A DNA stretch of 64,000 bases from Glandiceps talaboti. Taxonomy: Eukaryota > Hemichordata > Enteropneusta > Spengelidae. Of this stretch, positions 13,200-27,826 are shown piece by piece (the first letter of the stretch is position 1; each line of letters begins with the position of its first letter). The notes below the pieces were generated by a model. That model was given only the letters and a program-made list of their open reading frames with translations, was not told the origin of the DNA and searched no databases. The DNA lies in assembly GCF_964340395.1 (NCBI RefSeq), contig NC_135570.1, forward strand, positions 12,512,822-12,576,821, in the 5' to 3' direction. The position numbers and the translations under genes were made by a program.

Positions 13200-15165
13200 T
13201 TTAATGGTAAATTTATTTAGTCCATTACAAAGATATTACTAATGACATGTTTTAATGATGCTAACACCAGCTGTACAAGAATGGCGTCTTGGTAGTGTAC
13301 TTTGAATAAAGAAATGTAAATTACTTGGACGAATGTCGGTACTTGGTTGTTTAGACATGAATCACAGGTATTACAGGAACGGTTCGTTTTAAATTATTTA
13401 GTATTCGTCATTTACTACAATTAGACAAAGCAATGCGACCTAAACATCTAAAAGCTTTTAAAATTGGAATGTTTTACTTTTCAATCAAACCATTCCTTGG
13501 TAAATATGACAATAAACGCATATTTACACAGTAATGCCATCTACAGGAATAAACTGTATCTTTTAAGCAACGGCTTTAGAAAGCTTTGTATGAGGTACTT
13601 ACACAGTAAGTTATAACAGTTGATTGATATTGTGGTAAATGCATCGCAATAAAAAGAACGTTATTTCCAATAAAATCTACAATTGGTGATCCATTTATAA
13701 GAGATTATAACACTGCCAAGAACGGCAAAGCTGTAATGTGATCTAGTTAATCACGTTTTGAGACACGACTCTATGAATCTATTTCCGAAACTCTGAGCAA
13801 TAAATTGAACATACACGTCATACTGTCCGAGCTCCTTAAAACAACATTCCAAGAAATACAGGAAACCCACACAAAAAACGTGTACACGAGAGTGATGAAT
13901 TGCTCTTTACGTTGCCTGCTCTCCTTGAAAACAATCTTTCAAGGAAAGGTGTCTTGACACTTTTTTGGAATCAAATAATCGCTATAAACTTAACTGAAAT
14001 ATTGTAGACTAAGTGTTTTTTAGCATTTGAAACATGTATGTTGATGTAATGAATTTTGTTTTAAATTGTATTTTGAATGGGGTTAATTATAAGTCAAGTT
14101 CGGTCCACAGTTGAATAAAAGGAATTTGGTGAATTACATCAGCGGTTTCATATTTATTTTAGATCAGTGTACTAATGTGCTTATATCTACATTGGTGGTT
14201 TTGACTTATGCTGACATATAATAAGAGAAAGTTGACTATTCTTTGAATTGGTATGTAACTTTTCATTGATGGTGAACAGAATGCATACACCTACCTGAAT
14301 GATGATTCTGCTGTAGATAAAACTGGCAATCTAGATTTTAGATTTGGTTGTCCGCTGTCTGCAGTATTTCTCCTGCCTACGAGTTAAGGTATGCGTATCT
14401 TATGCTCGCTTGCAACATGGATAAGAGTTGTTTTCCAATCACAAAGCAAGCTGGGTATTTCAATAAAATCATGCTTTCCAGGGGTTCCTTATCCATACCC
14501 CTTAGGTTATTAAAATTACATACTTAGTACCTTCAAATGGTTTTAATTGGTCTGGTCAAGGTGGGGGGGTGGCACTAAAAGTACGACGACAATAAAAGAT
14601 AGAGAATAATCTACTGTCATATTTGTCTAAGCAAAGTAACCAAAGAAACTTTAAATAACGCAAAGTTAGTAAAATTAGAAACATATTTACAGGTGTGTGT
14701 TCATATCAAATTGGTTTATCTGTAGGCGTCAACTAGGAAGGGAGGAAAGAAGGGTAAATCAAGTTCGCTTTAACATGTAAAGTTAACAAGTTGAATTTAC
14801 CCGTTTAGATCTAACCACACTTTGCCTTGAAAGCTCCTGTCACTACATCTTTGACATGTCCGCCTTTCAGAAAGAGAAATCTTCAATACACCGGACAGTG
14901 GATGGTTGGATGGAAAGGCAATTGATCTTGTTTTAATTATCCTGCCAGCAGACAAAGAAAAATCTAAGTTGTTTCGTGACGAGTGGATCTGCTTTTAACT
15001 GACTTGGTGAATGATTAATTTATAGGTAGGTGGCGAGCTAAAGATTGAGTAGAATGATGCATCTTGTGTTGCCATCCTTTCGTTTGAGACCTTCTTCGTA
15101 TTGTCATCGAACTAACTACACGATCTTTCTGTGTTTTTCAGTTTTGTTTCCAACTTAGGCGTAAA
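13200..15165. other. Stretch without recognised genes
   Basis: AT-rich sequence with no ORF above background, no splice-bounded exon I could support, and no RNA gene recognised. Confidence 0.5.
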
Positions 15166-15169
15166 AACA

Positions 15170-15512
15170 ATTGTGGTTCCGATTACATTCAATTTTAAAA
15201 TAGGTGAGGGTAGGTAGATTTTTTATTTTATTTTGTTATATTTTTTTTCATGTGTGAGTGTCTAGTTCAGGTTTTCCATTGTTTTCCAAATGGTCTCTGT
15301 GTTGTTTATTTCTTCCTATCAGATGTACCGCCATTACAGATTGGAAGAATAGTTTTATATTGTCTTTAAGTTGATGTCAGTTTCCGCATCACCATTTCTT
15401 GCGATACTTCACGATTTTCGCGATTTTATTATTATTTTTCTCTAATACGTAAACAAAAATTTAAGGTCGGCGTGAAAAACTAGGTGGGGTCGGGTAACCG
15501 GAACCAAACAAC
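15170..15512. mobile_element. MITE-like element, copy 1
   Basis: This about 340 bp element is alignable with 47,765-48,033. It starts 'tgtggttccgattac' and ends 'gggtaaccggaaccaaacaa'. The ends are imperfect inverted repeats of one another (TTGTTTGGTTCCGGTTACC type). No coding capacity is present, so it is a non-autonomous DNA element. Confidence 0.7.
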
Positions 15513-15700
15513 TTTTTTTTATTTGGCCTTATTCTAGTATATATATATATGGTGCAATGTTTCTGGGATTATGTAAAAAAAATGGTATGTACAATAGTAT
15601 GGTCTCGATTTTATGATTGTTTTAAATATATTAATAGTCATGAAGCTTGGTTGTGAAGCTTAATAAATAATGTTGGTTATATAATAGTCAGTTATGTATC

Positions 15701-15739
15701 ATTATCATTATTATCATTATTATTATTATTATTATTGTT

Positions 15740-15772
<33 letters not shown>
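15701..15772. repeat. (ATT)n/(GTT)n compound microsatellite
   Basis: ATT/ATC units pass into GTT units. The Asn-rich minus-strand ORF across it is a repeat artefact. Confidence 0.92.
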
Positions 15773-15779
15773 ATCCTTT

Positions 15780-17579
15780 ACATTTATTTCAGACAAAAAA
15801 TATCCATAAACAGAATTAAATGCAAATAAGGAAAACATTAATATATACAATCGAAGAAGTGAAAAAATTCCTCTCACACCAAAGAATCCGTTTCCTTTTC
15901 CGTCCACATGTTTATGTAAATGCGGAATGTTTAATAAGGCATGAAAAATTGAGATTTTAACAAATATTTGACCGTAAATGGCTGTTTGAAATAAAATTAT
16001 ACATCATTTTCCAAACGTTTCAAATTATGAGTATCCCTAATACATGCATCGATTCATAAATCCAATCATTAAAGCAGCAGACACGTCTTTCACACAAAAA
16101 TTCTATGTGAATGAGGATTTTACGCTAATCCTCAAAACTATATTACATTGAAAGAACACTTTGTCAAAGTTTGCAGGTTCAGCCGTCCTTGTCAAGTAAT
16201 TAGTTGCTCGTGCAAAGTCGCTAACAGGTTGCGTGGGGGTAAATATTGAATAAAAAACCCTTTGTTGATGATCAAAAGGAGTAATGCATTACCCAGCTTA
16301 CTGACTTAATCTTCACTTATACCTTGCGTTTCTGTTTAGAAACCAGCGTCGTCACCTCGATAACATAGATGATACAAAATATATGACGGACCGCAATGAA
16401 ACTAGCCAAACAGGAAATGAGATGATGTACACTTTCTTCAGTTACTGGCGGCTTTCTTCAGTTACTGGCGGCGAATGAACGCAGTTGATTCTATGGCAAC
16501 ACAGGCGATTGCGTATTTCATAGAAGCATGTCCTTTCACTCACCAGCTTAAATATTCGAATCTATCTTTTGTAAGAGTTCTTCCATGGAACAAAAATCAG
16601 AAACTTAATGAAAGTCATCTTAATTGGAATTGAATTCAAGACACGGTTATATTAATTTAGCTTTTCTGTGACGCTATAATAAATATTCCCTGTATTGCAG
16701 AATGCAGTATATTATAATTCAAGATGGGTCTGAAATTACCTTGTCAATTTATAGTCCTTCTTGCCATGGCTTGGTTTGCTGTGACGTCATGAAACTGAAG
16801 CAATACAGAAAACTTAATGAGAGACCTGACCAAATGAAAGATTCCCGTCATCTATGTTTGTAAGATTCAGGCTGATCCCCAAATAGACATGGACACTGGT
16901 AATCTTTACAGCGAATTAGCCAGTAGGCTAGTATTTTTGGATACACACAAATAACTATTGAGTCAAATCTGTCAGTTACTCATGCTTGATTACAGGTATA
17001 AATAACAGGCAAGGTTATTTCCAGTGATCTACACATCAACTCTAACAATTGATCGACTCTTCTGAATAGAAGTCATTTGCCATCTAACTAAGGGAGTCAT
17101 CTCAGTTTTCATTTTCGTCTCGCAGATTTAGTCTAACAGAAGTCGTTTTAAGACACAATCTGCCGGTTAAAAACTATTATTAGTATTCCTGTACACACTT
17201 AAGTCGTCTACCCTCACTTAATGAATTCCGTTCAAAACTTTTACAGTCAAAACGACTCAATCATAAACAAATAACCCTCTCTATTACTTTTCCCTTTAAA
17301 TATCCCAGTTTGCGTTTCTTATTTCAGGTTTTTTCCATATTGGAATACACTTAATAGCAGCGATTTAAAGCCGGTCCATCAACCACATAGTTGTCACTTC
17401 CACAAGCAGAATGGTGTTATGTTATGTTCTGTCTGTCTGTCTGTCTGTCTGTCTGTTGGATATGTACCATCCTGTCATATTCTAACCTTTAGGACAGCAG
17501 GAAAGACCCACATTGATGAGACCTCTGTTATGCAATGCCTTTAACCAATACTGCGATACTTATGATATTAGGTACTTTG

Positions 17580-17618
<39 letters not shown>

Positions 17619-18950
17619 GTACATATATTTGTGTCTGTGTCAGTGCTTGTTGTAAGTGTGTGTGTGTGTTATATTGATGGGATTACGTGTGAAATCAGGT
17701 ATCGGTAAATTAAGATTCATCTATGACCTTGAGTAAAGTATAAAGTGAAACAGAAATAAGTCAACCAAACTACGACAATCCTGTCTTTTACGATTTTAGT
17801 ACTTGAACCTTGAGAGGGCAAAATAATATCATTACAAAATGCATCTTATGAATATACACCGCTAAAGTAACTTTACACATTCAATTTAGTTTGAATATAC
17901 AATCGATAAAATCCCAGAAAGTATTACGAAGCTGAGCTTGAGCGAGGACAGCTGGAACCATATACCGATAACTCAATTGTAACTTGAAGTGTTTTAGAAA
18001 CAGCGTTGTTTAAAATTGTGTGAAAGTTTGAAATTCAATCAATAATGCGTTCGTACTTGAAACTCTATTCTTTACAATTTTTTAGCGATTGTTTGATCTT
18101 GGATGTCATCGAATCAAGATTACTCGCAGAAAGGAGTCAAAATAAAGAAATCGGTATAAGGCGCTATTTTCAGGTTTTTTTATCTCATTCTTGTGAAGTT
18201 TATGTGCTAAACCCATGGCCTTCAACTGACGTCGTGATACACATGAACCCAATGAACAACTGCAGCTGAAAGATTATAATGTGTTGAAAATGATGCATTC
18301 TATGATTCGAAAATATGTTGGTGCTTGCAAAGTTGTGAGTAATAATATAGTGGAAATTCACGTGCGCAACATTCGGTCACATTAAAGTTGAAAATAGTTT
18401 ATTAAGTAAGTATTACAGGGTAATTGAATAATTCTTGTAACATGAATTCCCGCGGTTACAGAGAAATGTCAAAGTGAAACGTCCTTCCACCGCTGTGATT
18501 TTATTGACACGCATGCAATGGACCCGCATTGTCTCTTGGGTATCACCTTTTCACCCCAATACTGGTTCCAATTTGAATATTCATGACATTGTGTTACCTT
18601 TCTTTTTCTGCATCGAGACACAACAAATGTATGACCAATTTAGTTAGGTAATCACACTCTGTTAGGAAATCTGAAATTGAATTTAATCGAATTTTCAACG
18701 AGGATGGCGGAATATTGTAAAATTCCATTACAAGAGGTTTGAAAATGTCAATTAAAATATTTTGTTCGTGGCTATACCTAAGGCAACGAATTAGGCCCAT
18801 GAGATGCAATTTGTTGTAACTAGTAAGCTTACACGTCGTGGTGGCAGAATTACTGTATGATGATATAAACACTAACACTGCTTTTACATAAACTTACACA
18901 ATATACTATTAAAAAGATAAGGTACCGGACAGTTTCTTAGGACTGCTGAT
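15780..18950. other. Stretch without recognised genes
   Basis: Contains short simple repeats, (GTCT)n near 17,428-17,457 and (TA)n near 17,583-17,615, and a 21-bp unit repeated twice near 16,433-16,472 ('ttcttcagttactggcgg'). ORFs at 18,045-18,269 (+) and 18,594-18,878 (-) have no recognisable domain. Confidence 0.5.
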
Positions 18951-18954
18951 GGAT

Positions 18955-19325
18955 TAGTATGTATGTATGTATGTATGTATGTATGTATGTATGTATGTAT
19001 GTATGCATGTATGCATGCATGCATGCATGCATGCATGCATGTATGTATGTATGCATGCATGCATGCATGCATGCATGCATGCATGTATGTATGCATGCAT
19101 GTATGCATGCATGTATGTATTTATTTATTTTTTATTTATTCATTCATTTATTTATTGTGTGTGTGCGTGCGTGCGTACATGCATGCATGCATGCATGTGT
19201 ATGTATGTGTGTATGTGTATGTCTGTGTGTATGTATGTATATGTGTACGTACGTATGTATGTATGTGTATATGTGTGTATGTGTGTGTATGTATGTATGT
19301 ATGTATGTATGTATGTATGTATGTA
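18955..19325. repeat. Compound (ATGT)n/(ATGC)n microsatellite
   Basis: ATGT units alternate with blocks of ATGC, then TTTA, GTGC and GTGT variants, over about 370 bp. ATGC units are self-complementary, so the block can fold on itself. Confidence 0.95.
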
Positions 19326-19596
19326 CTTTGTATCACGTTATGTGACTCGTAAACGTGTACAAACGTGATTGCCGTCACAGCGTAACAATCATCGGAAACC
19401 AATGTGACACCGTAAATGTTGGTCTATTGACGTTTTATTTATATTGAAATGTGAAAAAACCGTTTAGACCATTATGTGACAGCCTGAAATGGGATTCAAA
19501 GAAACCTTGTTGCATTTTCAAAGGGAAAAAATAACATTGTGTTGAATATGTCTGAAAACACATTACATTGTATTTGTATTTTTGCGTAATTCCGTT

Positions 19597-19598
19597 CA

Positions 19599-19634
<36 letters not shown>

Positions 19635-19655
19635 GCGTGTGTGTGCGTGCGTGTG

Positions 19656-19697
<42 letters not shown>
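19597..19697. repeat. (TGTC)n(TG)n compound microsatellite
   Basis: About nine TGTC units are followed by a TG run of about 60 bp. Confidence 0.95.
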
Positions 19698-19698
<1 letters not shown>

Positions 19699-20390
19699 AC
19701 TGTATTTCATAACTATACTGTGTTGGTCATATGTAAAAAGTGGAATATATGAGGCACATCACACATTTGATGGCCCATGTACGTAGGAATTTTCCAGAGA
19801 CTACGATTTCAGTTGTCTCTTACTGATTGTCTTGCATTAAGCCTAAATCTCATTCCACAAGTAATGTCATCTCTTGTTATCCTTATTACACCAAGTGTAT
19901 TAGCTGGTAGCTAATAAAGATGAAGATATTCCCCTGGGGTGAGTGAATGATGTATGTACAACATATATCTTAGGAAGAGTAATTGTCCGTTACGTTCAAG
20001 TTTTTTTGCAAAGATAAAGAAGAGATTCTTGTCACCATAACATCACTGATATATCACTGACGTAGTCTTAATGTATTATTCTTTCTATTGAAGTATATAT
20101 TTTGGACTAAAGTGTTTACGATTGTCGGCTATGATGTTCACAAAATCACAACATATATCAACGCTTACAGTACTTGTTAATGTACTACTACTCTGTTGAC
20201 ACATAGCGATTCTTAAAATAGTTTTTTTGTAGACATTAGATTTGCACCATGGATTGCTAATTTACTTGAAGTAGGTAGATAATGGAAGCTTTGAAAACCT
20301 TGCAATGTGTATCACAAAGGACTGTTTCTCTAGGCTTTTCTTCATGAAAAGCAATAATAAGACAGCAGAAACGAATTTTTTGTGAAAAGA

Positions 20391-20561
20391 CATACACACA
20401 CACACACACACACACACATACATACATACATACATACATACATGTGCATACATGCATGCATGCATGCATACATGCATACATACATACATACATACACACA
20501 TACACACATACATACATACATACATACATACATACATACATACATACATACATACATACAG
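20391..20561. repeat. (AC)n(ATAC)n compound microsatellite
   Basis: An AC run is followed by ATAC units with ATGC interruptions. Confidence 0.95.
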
Positions 20562-21789
20562 AAAGGCATTTACTTATATGTATCAGTATATCAGTTATCC
20601 ACATAGTAAACACAAATTCAGTGATGTGGAATTGCATAAAATAATCTCAACTAATGTATGAGTTTCTTGAGGGTTATTCACCAGTAGTTTTTTGGGCAAG
20701 GCTACAAGAAATAAGTTCTAGAGGCAAGTGGAAATATTCACTTAAAACCTCGATTAAACTATGCAAGTATAACGTTAATGGGTAAACATGAATTTCCTCT
20801 TAATATATATATACGTATAATTATTGCTTCATCATATCTTTTAGAATTTATATATTACCCAAATTTGAGTTCAGTCAATTGTAAAGGATGGTTAAGTACG
20901 CTTTAAAGGTATATTTATACTGCAAATACATTCTTCTTAAATATGCAACAGAAATTATAATATACCTAAAGTGTGTGTAAAAAAAATTTTTTAAAAATCT
21001 TGTGCTCCTTTAATAATACGTTCATACGATTAATTCATTTATGTCTAATCCATTTGCATTTGAAAAAAAAGGTTTTGAAACGTCACTTGACAAGCAGTGA
21101 CAGTGTTAGAACTGTCCTTGTGGTTTTCAATTACTCCCTATGTCGTGATCTGACTTGCGTACTCTCATGTCAAACAGCAAATATATGGTTACCATGGTAC
21201 TGAGTGACGTGTTCTCAAGTTTTGGTGATTTAAATACATTGTAGGCCATTATCAAGGTCTGATTTGGATGTAGTTACAAGGCTATCAAAAATTGGCAACA
21301 CAAGATTGCAAACATAATTAATCATTTCTACATGACCGCTACACTGTGCATTCATCCGTGTGCATTCGTAAATGATGTTGGATATGGCTTTGGTGCCATT
21401 AAATGTATACTATATGAGTGTTTAAATGAACAGACGAAACGCGCTGGTTCCTGTTAATTAAGTCAATGTAATGGATTTTGAGGCTTTAAAAACACTCTGC
21501 CGTTTCTTCATAAACGAAGACTGTACTATGAACTTATGAAAATAAAGTTGTTATATTTTTCAATCTTACTGTGCATAGTATATAGTACCCTAGGAAAACA
21601 TCTTTTGATCGACCAGGAATCCATCTACCGGGGCGCGACTGTACGTCAATATACAATTACGTACACCTAACTGAAATCCGTCATTACGTTAATCACATTT
21701 GTAATACGTCAGGTAAAGAACTCAGTTTTTAAGAGCTTCTGTCAATAAATAAACCTATGGACAATACTGTTTTCCAATGTGGTTTTTTA

Positions 21790-21955
21790 AATGGGCTGTT
21801 TTTTTACTAAATGATGGCGACAAACAGTCGCCGAGTCTGATACCTTCTCGAGTCTCGTATTCATTTCTATTATCGATTGGTGTATTGTGGCACTTGAGGA
21901 TACTGCAGTACACTGAAATCGTAATTAATACAATAATGAAGAATGACAAATGCAC
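21790..21955 (-). pseudogene. Relic of a LINE reverse transcriptase
   Basis: The minus-strand frame includes ETREGIRLGDCLSPSF. This resembles the conserved reverse-transcriptase box that reads roughly 'T..G.rQGD.LSP.LF' in non-LTR elements, preceded by a hydrophobic stretch and a tyrosine as usual. The frame loses similarity within a few residues downstream. It is read as a decayed fragment; the match is short, so confidence is modest. Confidence 0.4.
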
Positions 21956-22506
21956 AAGACGTACTCTCTTACGGTCATTGCTTCTTGCTTTTCATGAGCT
22001 GCCATCTATCACCTTTTCATCGTCTATATAATGCGATCGATCGATCTCTGATGACATCAGCTAAATACTATATTAACGGCTAATTACGTTATTACTACAG
22101 TTTATATTTTCAATTACATAAAATATCAAGAGATCCCAAGAAGTATTAGTGCAGTCATGCGGCTTCCACAGTTAGACTCAACTGGAGATGGAGTGCATGT
22201 AAACCTATAAAGGCGGTCAAATGTTTGTCTCAACGTCTGCCTAGCGATTACCACAACCTCATAGAAACAAATTTAAGTAAGTATAGTACATGCGCGAAAT
22301 CCCAATCTTGCTATATTTGTGTGACATGATGATATGTGGATGGTTACATACAGCTTGCATACACAATAACTGTCGCATATAGATGTACATTGTGTTCAAA
22401 ATAATATTGATATTACGCACGTAAGAATTACTTTGTATTTCAAATTACTAATAAAACTGAATGCGGTCAAAATGTACTGGATAATTTGTTAACAGCAATA
22501 ACACCG

Positions 22507-22565
22507 CATGTATGTATGTATGTATGTATGTGTGTGTGTGCGTGCGTGTGTGTGTTTGCGTGCGT
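22507..22565. repeat. (ATGT)n/GT-rich microsatellite
   Basis: Counterpart of the longer array at 32,334-32,416 in unit B. An (AT)n run also lies at 22,711-22,752 and is absent from unit B. Confidence 0.85.
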
Positions 22566-22709
22566 GCTTCGATGGGTGGGTGGCAAGATTTGAGGACCAT
22601 TCAAAGCGAACACTTTCAGTGGTTGGTTGCACTTTCAGTTGGACCAAGGGTATCTCTTGACTGTTTAACTAGTATTTTATTTGGCATCATGCATATTGGA
22701 CCCACAAAA

Positions 22710-22754
<45 letters not shown>

Positions 22755-22779
22755 TTCATTCTAAACTTTGCACAGTAGA

Positions 22780-25520
22780 CCAAGTAAGATAAACACACAC
22801 TAATGGGAACTTTAATCCACAGTTCCTATACCTAAAGATATAATTGTTCAATTCAGATGCACATAAGTCTAGTTTCTACACCAAATCAACCCAATCATAT
22901 TACTTCGATTTTGCAAAATTACCGATAAATGTTGATTAAGTCACGTGTAACAATTACTTTCTTTACAGAAGTAATTGAGACGGTTGAAAAATATCGGACT
23001 ATGTTTGACCCTGAACAGACTTTTAAACATATCATGGCTTCAGATTTGAAGAAACATTTATTGCAAATTTTAGTTTCTTTCCCAAATTTTGTTATTTTAC
23101 TATTTTGTACAGCGGTGTACCAAAACAGCAAACACGTACGTGTTGTATGTGTGGTATAATTGCCTTCAAACCCACATAGTGGTTTCAACCAAACTCTAAT
23201 ATAAATAAGCTTCAAGTCAACGAATCTAATAACTATAAAATCTGTATAAAGTAAGACCATCCTAAAACCAGTAGTTTCATCGGTTTTAATTATTAATGTT
23301 AAAGTTCTCTTCTCTCTGCCTGTAATCACCACTGCACGATCCAGTGTTTATAATCCGCCAATTTCCCGTGGCTGGTTGTACTTTGAATATCACTGGGGTC
23401 TGAAGATACTCGCATTTTAATATTTTAGTATATTTTTGCACTCAATTCCTGTAAACCATAAAATATCAACAATCGGGAGAATCTTGATAGAACTTTGTCT
23501 AACTACGTGTATTTCTTTATGCCATTTCGAGACAGAACGAATTTTCTGTATCATGATCACTGAGAAGAACTTGCATGGTATGTTTGGTGGCGCTGTAGTA
23601 TTTTTTCCGCTCTGAAATAGTACTTGACAAGTATATTACATGTAAGCCGGTTTTCTTTTTTAATTTCGTCTGATTTTCTGCACTCTAAGATTTTTTATAT
23701 CATTCGTTTAAAGTAGCTATTTTGATGACAAATTGCAATTTATTTCGGAATTTTCATTCACAAAAAATGACTAAACGATGTACATTTTATCATAACTGTG
23801 TATATGTCACTAACCAACTACACATTTATCCTCTAGATCCCTGTTGTGACATAAGGCTGCCACCAACGTCTGCCACTATAATGCCAAAATCAAGATTTTA
23901 TGATTCATTAATATCAGTGAATTTTGGCTCAGGTTGCTGTAATTAAACACGAGCGAATCCAAGAGTTAACTCCAGAATTAAAATTTCTTATCACAAAGGT
24001 AAAACTTTGGAACGCCACTCCTAGAAATACAGACATTTCCATAAACTTTAGGTTCTGGAGTCATTTCTTGATTTTACATACATCACCTACATCATGCACG
24101 ATTGCAACCCTCATTTGCAGAAATTTGTTATGAGCGACATCGAGTCATGGGAGTCAGCAGAAATGCATATGTAGTAGGTGAACAATGAATATTCATGGTG
24201 TTGTGTTCACATATTACATAGGCTTTTCTGAAGACTTCAATTCTATGAGGCAATATGGCCCACAGCTAAAATACCGTGTATATAGCCACACACAATTTTT
24301 TTACACGCAGATGATGCAATACCGCTCACAATGTACAATATACGAGTAAGTTATTAAACTTATTATAACAAAACATTTTCAAGTTTGGCTTGCGGCTGGT
24401 CTCGGTTATCCGAGCTAATTTACAGCTGTAAGATATCACAGGATGTTAATTGACACAAAGACGTTCCAATGCAGGTACATGTATTTTAATCTTTATTGAC
24501 AATAATACACCAAATTTATCAATGATCTATGCTATACCAGAAGAGCCTGTTCAAATACAATCAGACACAGTAAAGAATAAACAAAAAAATATCAACACGA
24601 TTTCACATGTCTCAAATGTTGTCCTCCACTGTATGTCATTACTGATGACGTATTCGCTACAAACAATGAAAGGTTGCGCCTGTGAACAAAATGGAGAAAT
24701 AAATAACTTTTATCAAAACATACACAAATACATTCTGTGACCGAAATAGACAAACAAAGAGAAACGTCATCAAAACATGAGTTAGTGCTTCAATCGACTA
24801 AACGTCGGTTAGCCTTTCAGTAACCAGAGTATAGGTAGATAATGAGCAACACTGTTATATTTGTTTGGAGGGGAGGGGAGACGGGGAGGGGAGGGGCATG
24901 GGAAACTGTTGTGATATATCAGCCAGTTATAGTTTATTAAATACTCATTCGAATACAGTAGACGTTTATTTTAAGAAAAAAAGAGTACTTTCAATATCGT
25001 GTTTTAGGACACTTCCAATAAACGCTTTTCTATTAAAGGGACACAAGCCGAGTTTATATGTGATGCAACTTTCCTGCATATTAAAAGGTACTCATAGTAT
25101 TCTACTTACTGGTGTATATTTATTCGCCATTTACAATTAACTGAACTCAAACCTGGTATTAGGATATAACTCATAAAACTATCTGGTGACGTAATTTATT
25201 ATACGTATAAAAAATGTATAGGAACTCCCGATTATGCAGTCGATAGTTCTAACCTTGCCAGAACACAAATTGTAATGTCATAGATGACATGCATTGATGT
25301 TACCATTATACTAGAATAGTTTAATCGTAGTCTTTTTACGCATATCCAGTCATCATAACATGACATCATCAGAAATCCATAGTGTTGAACTTCACTATTA
25401 TTCTTCGCACTTCGGGAACGGTCGAGTATTTCCGTTACACCTTCGTGTTTACATTCCTTTTAATCTCATTATTCAAACCCCACAAAGAAACAAAAATATT
25501 TTGCTCGTAATTTCAAGTCT
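22780..25520. other. 3' flank of gene A without recognised exon
   Basis: Noncoding sequence that closely matches 32,460-35,200. Minus-strand ORFs at 22,919-23,332 and 32,640-32,990 correspond, but the frame is altered by an insertion ('gcagagggga') in unit B and no family is recognised. AATAAA signals for gene A could be at 24,492-24,497 (as TTTATT) or nearer. A dispersed-repeat copy lies at about 23,955-24,200. Confidence 0.5.
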
Positions 25521-25536
25521 TGTCAAAAATACTCAC

Positions 25537-26242
25537 CATATTTCTTTGACGCTTCTGCGCAGACTCTGTAATATCGTCCGTTTTCCACCAGACGGTCAAA
25601 TGCTTCATCCCACCAATGTGCGAGGGGGCTTCCTTTACGGGTAATAATATGTAATGCCGGTGCAGTGGGTTCATTAGAGCAGGCAATGTCAGTGTCAATT
25701 GTATCGAGCCCGATTTCACCAGATAATTCTATCTGTTCCATCGATATAAAGACAGCATCCAACTACATGAAATATAAACACAAGAGTTTTCACCGAGGTT
25801 TAAAGTACTACATAAAAAGAATATATATGCAACCACCAAATACAACCTTGCATTCTATAGATATGGCTTAATTGCCAAGAAATATCATTAATTATGTAAA
25901 TTGCTCATTAAAACAAAACTACGCCAATAGGCTTTATATGACGTGTGCTTATTATGGTTGATGTATGCACCAAATGTTGCCGCATTGCATGCCTAATTAC
26001 TGCAAATCATTAATTATGCAAATTGTTCATCAAAAACTATTGGCCACATCAACAAACTATATATGGCATATGCGCTTTGTTATTAATAATGCTTGTACCA
26101 AATTATGTTGAATTTGAAGTTTATATTCAATATATAGCCTAAATACTAAAAACCATAAATTATGCAAATGACTAATTAATGTACCTTGGATCTGTTCTTA
26201 TGATTAGCATATGGAAGATGTGTTTGTATGTCTGACATACAT

Positions 26243-26281
<39 letters not shown>

Positions 26282-26323
26282 CATACATACATACATACAT
26301 ACATACATACATACATACATACA

Positions 26324-26356
<33 letters not shown>

Positions 26357-27773
26357 GGTTTATTTACGAACCTCGCCATCTCTTAGAGCCTTAAACAGTT
26401 TGTGTGTGTTATCAACAAAGATTTCGTTCTCAGGTTCAATCTTCATATCGTGTTTAGCTAGGCACTCACTATCATATGCTGTCCCTTCCTGGAATCCTGT
26501 CACGACACAAAATGTTTTGTTGAGGGTTGCCGTTTTGAAAAGGTTGATGGTAAGGGGTTAGGGGTAAGGGTTCAGATCATTTCGGAAATATATACTTTAG
26601 TTTATTGCCGGAATATAAAAATAAAGCAAATTTGACCACCTGTAAGTCATCAATAAATATTTTTTAAAGAGATATTGTAGCTTGTAGTACATTATTTACA
26701 TAGATAACAGTGACGCTGAATAACCACACTGAAAGTGAGATATAACATAGAAACTTGCTATCGACAAATATGCACTTTAGAAGTCTACAATATTATATCC
26801 TATAATATGGGTCTTTCCTTCCAGAAAACCATTATTTCAAGAATTACAAACCCATACAATGTGTAGGTCTATATATAAATATAAATACTTGTCGAATGAC
26901 TTGTCACTGATACCATGTAGCTTTTAATACCAGATTTAAAATGAATGCCTGATTTTACACTCGCTGTAACTTTCACTAGAGTCCACCATGTTAGATACTG
27001 TAAAAGCATAAACCTCAACTGACATCTCTTCTTTTGTGCAAGTAAAATCAATTTTATGAATTATTTAGGAATATTGAGTTTACGGCAATTTCATCCCCAG
27101 AAATTTCGGTCCGGTTTTTCGCTCATAGTTTCCTTAATAAGACTAGAAAGTTTACAAATTTCATGAATTCTTATGTGATTTAAATATGCTTTAAATGATG
27201 ATGGAAAAAATGGCGAGGTTTTTTGTGCAAGAATCTTCAACAAATTTCGTTAGAAAGCAGGTTATTTGACCTGGAAGTTGGGCTGACCTGGTTTGACTGA
27301 TACATGCTCTAGGTCCTACATGCCAAACAGAAACGCGGAGGTGCAAACATGTCCCTAAATACCGACCGAAGTACAAAAAATTCTATTTTGATTGAGAATG
27401 AAATAGTGAAGAGATCGCCTGAATTTTTTCTTGGAAAATTCTCCAGAAAGATTGCCCCTGATGCAGTCCATTTACGGCCAACACAACAAGCAATGTGATA
27501 TGTTTGTAGAACGTTGGGTCAATATTCAAATAAGATAGGTCAACCGTAATAATGGGAGTTTTCAAAGATCTAATTACCAAAAATATGCAAATAACTCATT
27601 CAAACTAATAGCTACTTCAAACTCTTTTCAGGACAGATACGCTATGCTTTGGCACTCTTACCGAAAATCATTAATTATACAAATGTATCATTATTGTTCA
27701 TAGGCTGTTACCATAAGGAAGATATATGCCATGTTTCACTAGAATTGATGCAGTAGTTTTTGAGATATCGTGT

Positions 27774-27826
<53 letters not shown>

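Noticed and set aside
22919-23332. 137-codon minus-strand frame and its copy at 32,640-32,990
   Set aside because: No recognisable domain. The copies differ by a frame-changing insertion, so the frame is not maintained.
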